Assembly: GCF_001403795.1 (NCBI RefSeq)
Contig: NZ_CXSU01000012.1
Coordinates: forward strand, 546,216-610,215
DNA: 64,000 bases
Source: Jannaschia donghaensis
Lineage (GTDB): Bacteria; Pseudomonadota; Alphaproteobacteria; Rhodobacterales; Rhodobacteraceae
Direction of reading: 5' to 3'
Below, in pieces: positions 1 through 6,010 of the stretch. Below the pieces are notes generated by a model. It made no database searches. It was not told the origin of the DNA and saw only the letters and a list, made by a program, of their open reading frames with translations. The position numbers were made by a program, and so were the translations under genes. How positions within the stretch are numbered: position 1 is the first letter of the stretch; every line of letters starts with the position of its first letter.

Positions 1-410
1 AACAGCCAGAACGATAGGTTGTTGAGGCGCGGAAACGCCATGTCCGGCGCACCGATGTGCAGCGGCATGAAGTAGTTGCCGAAGCCGCCGAAGAGCGCGG
101 GGATGACGACGAAGAACATCATCAGGATGCCGTGGCCGGTGATCAGGACGTTCCAGAGGTGTCCGTTCGGGGTACATTCGCCGGCTGCGGCCGCAGTCAT
201 CCGCGCGCCTTCCAGGCACATGTACTGGACACCTGGGTCCATCAGCTCCAGCCGCATGTAGACGGTGAAGGCCACCGAGATGAAACCTGCGAATCCGGAG
301 ACGAACAGGTAAAGGATCCCGATATCCTTATGATTTGTGGACATGAACCAGCGCGTGAAGAAGCCGGGCTTCTCGTGCGTGTCGTGTCCGGCGTGTGCAG
401 CGTCAGCCAT
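1..410 (-). CDS. ctaD: Cytochrome c oxidase subunit I (aa3 type), N-terminal part
   Basis: This is the catalytic haem-copper subunit of the terminal oxidase in the inner membrane. About 136 codons are present and the gene runs off the left edge. The reading frame starts at the ATG complementary to 408-410, with a GGGGAG ribosome binding site about 8 bases upstream. The protein opens with a short His-rich cytoplasmic tail, then the family signature [11 protein letters not shown] and a first membrane helix. A second helix follows with the motif GHGILMMFF, which contains the low-spin haem a ligand histidine, and then [22 protein letters not shown]. These are highly conserved subunit I segments. 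Between helices 1 and 2 is a short periplasmic loop with two cysteines, common in roseobacter homologues. No other oxidase gene is visible in the window. Confidence 0.95.
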   Translation of the reverse strand, partial: MADAAHAGHDTHEKPGFFTRWFMSTNHKDIGILYLFVSGFAGFISVAFTVYMRLELMDPGVQYMCLEGARMTAAAAGECTPNGHLWNVLITGHGILMMFFVVIPALFGGFGNYFMPLHIGAPDMAFPRLNNLSFWL

Positions 411-711
411 GCGGTCGCTCCCCGTGACGTGAAATCGATTCTGCGACGAAGTGGGAGTCACCGCGTCGTTACTCCGGCGTTCTAGCCATCGTGGCCGCCC
501 GCGGCAACGGCACAAGAGGTCGCGCGGGCCGGGAAAATTGACGCAGGCGACGCGCCACGCCCGATGCTGGCGCATGACCATCAGGAAAGATCTGCCGGAT
601 GGGTCGGCATTGTTTCCTGGTCTTGAACCGCGCGGTCACTTTACGGGCCAAAAACCGCCCGTGTGATCCATCAAATTACGTTCGAGATCAATTACGAACG
701 GGTTTTTCTAA
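411..711. other. Intergenic region between divergent ctaD and the acidic-protein gene
   Basis: Roughly 300 bases without a convincing gene. It should hold the two divergent promoters, but I cannot point to a clear -35/-10 pair. It contains two small inverted repeats: ACGGGC/GCCCGT at 643-648 and 657-662, and CGTTCG/CGAACG at 679-684 and 695-700. Open frames here show no family resemblance and no good ribosome binding site. Confidence 0.5.
679..707 (+). promoter_or_regulatory. Hairpin plus T-run just before the acidic-protein start codon
   Basis: A 6-bp stem (CGTTCG/CGAACG, loop of 10) is followed by GG and five T. It ends four bases before the ATG at 712. The shape is terminator-like, yet it sits in the leader of the next gene and occupies the space where a ribosome binding site should be. 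It could be an attenuator or a translation-controlling hairpin, or simply chance. The stem is short, so confidence is low. Confidence 0.25.
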
Positions 712-1689
712 ATGACGAGTTACACATATCAGATCGAAGGCGGCGGTGTTCTTATCGATGTCGTCGTTACCGAAGAGAACGGCGGCCTGCGCTTCGAGCT
801 TGCGGTCGACGAGAGCACAGGGTTCACCGGCGATCTGAACGCCTTGTATCTCGACATCGCGGACGAAACGCTCCTCGATGGTCTGACGATCGAAGGCAGC
901 GATGTCACCGGGATCCGATTGGATGAGGATTCGGTCACGAAGGTCGACAATTTCACCAACATGAACGGCGAGGCCATCAAGGAGGCCGGCAAGTTCGATA
1001 TCGGCGTTCAGTTCGGCACCCAGGGCATGTCCACCGATGACATCCAGTCGACGTCCTTCTTCTTGAGCCACGACACAGAAACGTTGTCGATCGACGATTT
1101 CGCCTCGCTCGACAACGGCGTGCGCCTGACTTCGGTGGGCGAAGTGGACGGCGACCGGGAGGATTCGCTCAAGATCGTCGGGACCGCCGACGTCGAGGAA
1201 GTGCCGTCGGAGGAGCCCGACGCTCCGGTCGACGAAGACCCCGTCGTCGACATCGATCCGCCCGTCGAGGAGCCGACCGACCCGACCGATCCTGACATGC
1301 CAGATGGCGGCGTCATAGAAGCCCCCGACTTCCCGCCAGAAGAGCCCGAGATCGTCGTGATCGGGGAGGACATTCCGGCCGATGAACCGACCTATCCAGA
1401 AGACCCCTATGGTCCGACGGACGAAGACTTCATCGAGATCGGATATGAAGAACCGGCTGGCGAAGACGGATACATCTTCGAGTTCGACGAGGAGACGTTC
1501 TCGGAAGGTGACGTCACCGTTCTGACGGCCCCCGAGTTCGGCCCCGAGGAAGATATCTTCCCGCCATTGGCGCCCGAAGAGACGGACGAGCAGTTCCTGG
1601 CCGAGATTTCGGTCCCGATGGAGGACGTCGTCGCGTCCGAGGAGATGCAAGAAGAGCCCGCCGCGGATGCGGACTGGCTGATCGCCTGA
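712..1689 (+). CDS. Acidic Pro/Glu/Asp-rich protein of unknown function
   Basis: A 325-residue protein with no signal peptide and no membrane segment. Residues 1 to about 160 form a domain-like segment rich in beta-type sequence (FELAVDES, LYLDIADETLLDGLTIEG, FDIGVQFGTQG, TSFFLSH, GVRLTSVGE). I have seen similar segments in large repeat-containing secreted proteins of roseobacters, but this comes from memory, not a search. Residues 160-325 are extremely acidic and proline-rich, with repeated EEP, DEDP and PEEPE-type runs, and probably disordered. There is almost no Lys or Cys, and the calculated charge must be strongly negative. The start is the ATG at 712, but no strong Shine-Dalgarno sequence precedes it. 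Function is unknown; an extracellular or calcium-binding role is only a guess. Confidence 0.75.
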   Translation: MTSYTYQIEGGGVLIDVVVTEENGGLRFELAVDESTGFTGDLNALYLDIADETLLDGLTIEGSDVTGIRLDEDSVTKVDNFTNMNGEAIKEAGKFDIGVQFGTQGMSTDDIQSTSFFLSHDTETLSIDDFASLDNGVRLTSVGEVDGDREDSLKIVGTADVEEVPSEEPDAPVDEDPVVDIDPPVEEPTDPTDPDMPDGGVIEAPDFPPEEPEIVVIGEDIPADEPTYPEDPYGPTDEDFIEIGYEEPAGEDGYIFEFDEETFSEGDVTVLTAPEFGPEEDIFPPLAPEETDEQFLAEISVPMEDVVASEEMQEEPAADADWLIA

Positions 1690-1701
1690 CACGAAAACCG
1701 G

Positions 1702-1719
1702 CGCAGCCATTGGGCTGCG
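1702..1719 (-). terminator. Hairpin between convergent genes, likely terminator of the PKS operon
   Basis: A perfect 7-bp stem CGCAGCC/GGCTGCG with the loop ATTG. On the minus strand it is followed within a few bases by TTTT, so it fits termination of the PKS-methyltransferase transcript better than of the plus-strand gene. It lies in the 42-base gap between the two stop codons. Confidence 0.5.
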
Positions 1720-1731
1720 TCGGACCCGAAA

Positions 1732-2226
1732 TCAGGGGCGCAGCGACGCCAACGCCCGGTTTTCTGCCGGAATGCGAATGCCGAACAAAAGTGCCGCGTT
1801 CAGCACCGAAAAGATCACCGCGATCCAGGGCAGGCCAAGAACCAGCGGCGTCACCGCGATTTCTGCAATCACCACCGCATAGTTGGGATGCGGAAGAACG
1901 CGGAACGGACCCCCGAGGACCAGCGGCTCATCGATGACGATGATCCGCGTCGTCCACCGCGGCCCCAGCGTCGCAAGGACCCAGATGCGCAGACCCTGCA
2001 GCACCGCGAACAGGGCCAGCCACCCGAGATGCAGCGGCTGATCCCAACCCCAGATCACCAACGCGCCGATCCAGGCGGTGTGCAGCGCGACGATCGCCGG
2101 ATAATGGCCCGGCGCGTGTTCGACCGCACCACGGGCCAGCAGGCGCGCGGTGTTGCGTTTGGCCAGCACGAGTTCTCCCAGACGCTGGACGATCACGAAG
2201 GTCAGAAAGAGAATCGCGCCGGTCAT
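1732..2226 (-). CDS. Isoprenylcysteine carboxyl methyltransferase (ICMT)-family membrane protein
   Basis: A 164-residue integral membrane protein with four or five hydrophobic segments. The C-terminal half carries the ICMT/PEMT-type signature: TLGPRWTTRIIV, then GPFRVLPHPNYAVVIAE and a final helix ending IPAENRAL. The NY after the HP motif and the E in PAENRAL are the conserved cofactor-binding positions of this family. The ATG overlaps the stop of the upstream type III polyketide synthase by four bases (ATGA), so the two are translationally coupled. From the known Bacillus pairing of a type III PKS with an ICMT-like enzyme, the likely job is O-methylation of an alkylpyrone made by the neighbour. 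The product itself cannot be read from sequence. Confidence 0.85.
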   Translation of the reverse strand: MTGAILFLTFVIVQRLGELVLAKRNTARLLARGAVEHAPGHYPAIVALHTAWIGALVIWGWDQPLHLGWLALFAVLQGLRIWVLATLGPRWTTRIIVIDEPLVLGGPFRVLPHPNYAVVIAEIAVTPLVLGLPWIAVIFSVLNAALLFGIRIPAENRALASLRP

Positions 2227-3272
2227 GCCGCGATCCTGACGGGAACGAAGGATGCCGTGAACCCGGGCCCAAGGGCGGTCAGCAGGAAATGCCCCGTCCG
2301 GGTCGTATGGCGGGCAGCGTCGAGAACGAACAGCACCGTAGGCGCACTCATGTTGCCGTGGTCGCGTAGCACATCGCGTTCCAAATCGAGCGTGCCATCG
2401 GGCAAATCGAGCGCCGCTTCCAGTGCGGTGATGACCTTCGCGCCGCCGGGGTGGCAGATCATCCCGTCGAAATCGTCCTTGGTCATGTTCAGGGCCGCCA
2501 GCGCGGCGTCGCGTGCGTCAGCCATGTGTGTGCGGGCGAAGGCGGGGATAGAACGGTCGAAGACGACGCCCAGTCCTACGTCGTCGACGTCCCAGCCCAT
2601 GATCTCCAGCGTGTCGGGCCAGATGTGCTGCACGCCAGGCTCCAGGGTGATCCGGGCCATCCCTTCGGTCGACAGACAGGCCGCTGCAGCCCCGTCACCG
2701 AAGAGGACGGTGGCGATGATGTCGGACTTCTCAAGCCGGTCGGTGCGGAACGACGGCGTGCAGGCCTCCACGACGACCAAAAGCACGCGGCATCCGGGAC
2801 GGCCGTGCGCCAGTTGCGCCGCGATCGACAGACCCGATGCGCCGCCCGCGCAGCCCAGGCCGAAGACCGGAACGCGCATGACGTCCTGGCGGAATCCCAT
2901 CGTTTTCCACACGACGGCATCGAAGGTTGGCGTGGCCACGCCGGTCGATGTCACGGTGACGATGACGTCCACGTCACGCGCGGCCCAGCCCGCATCGGAC
3001 AACGCCCCGGTCGCGGCGTCGGTGAACATTGCGGCGCAGCCGTCGTGCCAGATGCGATTGCGCTCTGCCCAGCCGTGGGCGGCGTCGTCGAACCATTCGA
3101 GTGGCGCGACGGAGCGTCGCCGCTCGATCCCGGCCTGAACGAAGGTCGAAAGCAGGCGCGCGAACTGCGGATATTTGGGTCCAAGGATCGCTTCGGCACG
3201 CGCCTGCACCATGGTCTGGGGCAGATCGTGAGGTGCCAGTGCCGTGGCGAGGCCGTGAAGGTTCACTGTCAT
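2223..3272 (-). CDS. Type III polyketide synthase (chalcone/alkylpyrone synthase family)
   Basis: A 349-residue homodimer-type condensing enzyme that extends acyl-CoA starters with malonyl-CoA. The catalytic triad is visible: Cys141 in GLGCAGG, His274 in ICHPGG and Asn307 in HGNMSAP. The C-terminal GPGF motif (ALGPGFTASF) is also present. Length fits the family (350-390). I chose the ATG at 3272. An upstream in-frame TTG adds only four residues, and neither has a strong ribosome binding site. The gene lies 84 bases downstream of lipB on the same strand and overlaps the methyltransferase gene that follows. A perfect 13-bp palindrome lies about 75 bases upstream. The pair probably makes a methylated alkylpyrone or resorcinol lipid, which is inference from the gene pairing. 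Confidence 0.9.
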   Translation of the reverse strand: MTVNLHGLATALAPHDLPQTMVQARAEAILGPKYPQFARLLSTFVQAGIERRRSVAPLEWFDDAAHGWAERNRIWHDGCAAMFTDAATGALSDAGWAARDVDVIVTVTSTGVATPTFDAVVWKTMGFRQDVMRVPVFGLGCAGGASGLSIAAQLAHGRPGCRVLLVVVEACTPSFRTDRLEKSDIIATVLFGDGAAAACLSTEGMARITLEPGVQHIWPDTLEIMGWDVDDVGLGVVFDRSIPAFARTHMADARDAALAALNMTKDDFDGMICHPGGAKVITALEAALDLPDGTLDLERDVLRDHGNMSAPTVLFVLDAARHTTRTGHFLLTALGPGFTASFVPVRIAA

Positions 3273-3346
3273 TGGTTTGTGCAATTCATGACACCGGGGA
3301 CGCCCGCCGGCCCTCGACAGGTGGCGTGACGACGCGAACAGTCAAA

Positions 3347-3359
3347 TGACGCAGCGTCA
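3347..3359. promoter_or_regulatory. Perfect 13-bp palindrome, possible operator before the PKS gene
   Basis: TGACGC-A-GCGTCA is a perfect inverted repeat (6+1+6) that overlaps the lipB stop codon and sits about 75 bases before the PKS start. The size and symmetry suit a dimeric regulator, but no cognate regulator is encoded nearby. It might instead be a chance repeat. Confidence 0.25.
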
Positions 3360-4007
3360 GCTGAAATGCCGCGAAAACGTGCCTTTGAGCGCCGCATCCA
3401 GATCGTCCATCGTCACCGGCAGGCCCAGATCGACAAGCGACGTGACGCCGTGGTCCGTGATGCCACATGGAACGATGCCGTCGAAATGGCTCAGCTCGGG
3501 CTCCACATTGATCGACAGGCCGTGATAGCTGACCCATTTGGACAGGCGGATGCCGATCGCGGCGATCTTGTCTTCGCGTATCGTGCCATCGGGCAGGGGG
3601 GCCTTGTCCGGACGCTCGATCCAGACGCCGACGCGACCGGCGCGGATGTGGCCGGTCAGACCGAGTTCGGCCAGCGCGGCGATCACCCATCCCTCCAATT
3701 GCGCGACGAAGGCGCGCACGTCACGTCCGCGCGCGCCGACATCTAGCATGCAATACGCCACGCGCTGTCCCGGCCCGTGGTAGGTATATTGCCCGCCGCG
3801 CCGCGCCTCGAACACAGGGAAACGATCCGGGTCCGTCAGATCGGCGGGTTTGGCGGATGTCCCGGCGGTATAGAGGGGCGGATGTTCCAACAGCCAGATC
3901 GCCTCGTTCGCGGTGCCGGCCTGGATGGCCGCGACCCGTGCCTGCATCTGCGCCAATGCATCGGGATAGGCGACGGGCGCGTCGGAGGTGATCCAGTCGG
4001 GTTGCAT
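3357..4007 (-). CDS. lipB: Octanoyltransferase (lipoate biosynthesis)
   Basis: LipB transfers octanoate from acyl carrier protein to lipoyl domains in the cytosol, the first step of lipoate synthesis. The 216-residue product carries [12 protein letters not shown] (70-81), the catalytic Lys147 in DKIAAIGIR and the catalytic Cys181 in [12 protein letters not shown], all typical of the family. I chose the ATG complementary to 4005-4007 (MQPDWIT...). The frame stays open for another 77 codons upstream, but those would be read through the antisense of tRNA-Leu and match no LipB sequence. The gene is followed after 84 bases by the PKS gene on the same strand. Confidence 0.95.
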   Translation of the reverse strand: MQPDWITSDAPVAYPDALAQMQARVAAIQAGTANEAIWLLEHPPLYTAGTSAKPADLTDPDRFPVFEARRGGQYTYHGPGQRVAYCMLDVGARGRDVRAFVAQLEGWVIAALAELGLTGHIRAGRVGVWIERPDKAPLPDGTIREDKIAAIGIRLSKWVSYHGLSINVEPELSHFDGIVPCGITDHGVTSLVDLGLPVTMDDLDAALKGTFSRHFS

Positions 4008-4150
4008 CGGATACCTTGGGATTCGGGGACGGGTCGGGGGGCCTGTTTGCGCCGGGACGGGGCGAAGCGCAAACTCCGGCACGTGCCGCGTAAAAACCGC
4101 TTCCCTTTCCAGATCGGCGCGGCTATCCCGCGCCCACCTGACGGACGACT

Positions 4151-4237
4151 GCGGTCGTGGCGGAATTGGTAGACGCGCAGCGTTGAGGTCGCTGTGAGGT
4201 AACACTCGTGGGGGTTCGAGTCCCCCCGACCGCACCA
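4151..4237 (+). tRNA. tRNA-Leu (anticodon GAG)
   Basis: An 87-base class II tRNA including an encoded CCA (4235-4237). The acceptor arms GCGGTCG (4151-4157) and CGACCGC (4227-4233) pair perfectly, with A4234 as discriminator base. The anticodon stem CAGCG/CGCTG encloses the loop TTGAGGT, so the anticodon at 4185-4187 is GAG, which reads CUC and CUU. The D-arm has AATTGGTAGA. The long variable arm is typical of leucine tRNA, and the T-arm is GGGGG-TTCGAGT-CCCCC. It stands alone and is followed by a terminator. Confidence 0.97.
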
Positions 4238-4256
4238 CGTCCCTCGGGTCTTCAAG

Positions 4257-4274
4257 CGCCGCCTTCGGGCGGCG
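4257..4274 (+). terminator. Rho-independent terminator of tRNA-Leu
   Basis: A perfect CGCCGCC-TTCG-GGCGGCG hairpin with a stable UUCG tetraloop, followed by TCTTGCGTTT. It lies 20 bases after the tRNA CCA. The T-run is interrupted, but hairpin and position fit. Confidence 0.75.
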
Positions 4275-4283
4275 TCTTGCGTT

Positions 4284-5156
4284 TCAGGCGGTGCGCTGGC
4301 CCAGCTTGCGCCAACCAGGGCGCGTGTCCGTCAGCTTGATCTCTCCGTGTCGCTCCGACCCCTGGCGCAGGCAGGCCTCGCGCAGGATCTCGATCCCGGC
4401 GTTGGCATCCTTGGGCAGCGATGCCCCGTCCAGCGGCCGTCCGAAGCTTAGGTGATAGGGTTGCACGTCCTTGTTCAGCGTCTCGTGGAACAGGGTTATG
4501 TCGCGCAGCGTGGGGTGCATGGCGTCGAAAGCATAGAACATCGCCGAATTGCGCGCCCGGATGTGCAACGGAATCACCGGAAGTTCGAATTTCCGCGCGA
4601 TCATCGCGGCCGACGCCATCCAGGGGCGTTCGTGCAGACGCAGACCGCTCCGCTTGGCCAGACGACCCGATGGGAAGATCACGCCCATGCGCCCCGCCTC
4701 CAGGGCGGTGCGGGTCAGTTGCATCGTTTCGCGCGTTTTCGAAACCGTGCGTTTGTCTTCACGCCATTCCACGGGGACGATGATGTCTGCGAATTGCGGC
4801 AGCACCTTCAGGATGTCGCTGTTGGCGTAATAAAATGCGTCCGACCGCCGGGTCAGCAGCTGATCCTGCAGGACGATGCCGTCGGCGATGCCCGTGGGAT
4901 GGTTGGTCACGATCAGGGCCGGTCCGTCGGTCGGCACATTTTCCAGACCGGTGGCGGTCACGCGCCGCGCAATGCGGCGGGCAAGATCGGCCATGATATC
5001 GGCGACGGGCAGGTCGATATACGTCGTCCCGATCTCGATCGACCGCTCGTAGGCCAGCATCCGGTCCAGAACCGCCCGCGCCGAGCGGGCCGACAGGGTC
5101 GGCTCGAACAGCCAGGGGGCGCGTTCGGCGATCAACGGGTCGACTCGGTCACGCAT
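4284..5156 (-). CDS. PlsC-type lysophospholipid acyltransferase
   Basis: A 290-residue acyltransferase of the glycerolipid family. The active-site block is TNHPTGIADG (His86, Asp92), which has five residues between His and Asp, as in the hemolysin-like/OlsA-type branch, rather than the usual four. A second block, FPSGRLAK (161-168), corresponds to the glycerol-phosphate-binding FPEG/FPSG motif, and LPVIPLHI is the third. There is no clear membrane helix, so it is probably peripherally attached. It may acylate lysophosphatidate or an amino-lipid. The start is the ATG at 5154-5156. It lies downstream of an SDR gene on the same strand, and a possible short frame overlaps its first codons. Confidence 0.85.
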   Translation of the reverse strand: MRDRVDPLIAERAPWLFEPTLSARSARAVLDRMLAYERSIEIGTTYIDLPVADIMADLARRIARRVTATGLENVPTDGPALIVTNHPTGIADGIVLQDQLLTRRSDAFYYANSDILKVLPQFADIIVPVEWREDKRTVSKTRETMQLTRTALEAGRMGVIFPSGRLAKRSGLRLHERPWMASAAMIARKFELPVIPLHIRARNSAMFYAFDAMHPTLRDITLFHETLNKDVQPYHLSFGRPLDGASLPKDANAGIEILREACLRQGSERHGEIKLTDTRPGWRKLGQRTA

Positions 5157-5236
5157 GGCGCTGTCTCGGTTTGCGATGTGTCAGGGGGATGAAACCCTGC
5201 CCAGTATTGCGGCAGATAGCGGTCCGGTGCGGGCAT
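5132..5236 (-). CDS. Possible 34-residue small protein overlapping the acyltransferase start
   Basis: A short open frame (begins MPAPDRYLPQYWAGF, ends at TGA 5132-5134) fills the gap between the SDR and acyltransferase genes and overlaps the latter by 25 bases. The composition looks protein-like (aromatic-rich YLPQYWAGF), but third-position GC is only about 60 percent, below the neighbours, and no clear ribosome binding site is present. A GTG two codons upstream is an alternative start. It may be a coupling leader peptide or a chance frame. Confidence 0.25.
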   Translation of the reverse strand: MPAPDRYLPQYWAGFHPPDTSQTETAPCVTESTR

Positions 5237-5278
5237 TTCCACATCGTTCTGGCCAATCGGGCAAGAACCCGCTTTGCG

Positions 5279-6010
5279 CTACCGGCCGCCCGACACGTCC
5301 AGAATGCTGTCCGTGACGTAAGATGCCTGGTCGCTGAGCAGCCACAGGATGGCGCGTGCGACCTCCTCCGCCGTGCCCGCGCGACCCATGGGAACCTGCG
5401 GGGCAAGGCGGTCCACGCGGTCGGGCTGCCCGCCCTTGCCGTGGATCGGCGTCTGGATGATGCCAGGGCGCACGGCCGTCACGCGAATGCCGTCCGGGGC
5501 CAGTTCTTGGGCCAGACCTTTGGAAAACACTTCCAGCCCACCCTTGGTCGCGGCGTAATCGACATATTGGTTCGGACTTCCGAACCGGGCTGCAGCGCTG
5601 CTGACGTTGACGATGGCCGCCCCGCGCTTCATCCGGCGCGCCGCCTGTCCTGCGACCAGGATCGGCGACGTCAGGTTGATCGCCACCATCCGGGCCACAC
5701 GGGCGGCGGTGAAGTCGCTGACCTTGGCGGCCACGTCCACGATGCCGGCGTTGTTGACCAGACCGTCAAGGCGGTCGTGGTCGCGGTCGAAGGCGGCGAA
5801 CAGATCCGCGACGTTGTCCGGGTCCGACAGATCGGTGCGGATCAGCGTGACGCGCGCGCCTCGATCCCGGGCCGCCTGCGCCGATTTCTCCGCGCCGTCG
5901 ACATTGCCGTTGAAATGCAGCGCCAGATCGTGATTGTCGGCGGCCATGCGGGCCGTCGCGGCCCCGATACCCGACGATGCGCCGGTGATGAGAAGGGTCT
6001 TTCGGGTCAC
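5279..6010 (-). CDS. Short-chain dehydrogenase/reductase (classical SDR)
   Basis: A 243-residue NAD(P)H-dependent oxidoreductase with a Rossmann fold. Visible motifs are GASSGIG near residue 10 (cofactor binding), NNAG near 87, the catalytic Ser in VNVSSAAA, and the catalytic YxxxK in VDYAATKGG. The ending DVSGGR is typical of the FabG-like group. The start is a GTG at 6010 that overlaps the stop of pepN by four bases (GTGA), so it is translationally coupled to the aminopeptidase gene. The substrate cannot be told. Confidence 0.9.
   Translation of the reverse strand: MTRKTLLITGASSGIGAATARMAADNHDLALHFNGNVDGAEKSAQAARDRGARVTLIRTDLSDPDNVADLFAAFDRDHDRLDGLVNNAGIVDVAAKVSDFTAARVARMVAINLTSPILVAGQAARRMKRGAAIVNVSSAAARFGSPNQYVDYAATKGGLEVFSKGLAQELAPDGIRVTAVRPGIIQTPIHGKGGQPDRVDRLAPQVPMGRAGTAEEVARAILWLLSDQASYVTDSILDVSGGR

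Noticed and set aside
3357-4238. Longer lipB product of 293 residues
   Set aside because: The extra 77 codons run through the antisense of tRNA-Leu and match no LipB sequence; the ATG at 4007 gives the normal length.
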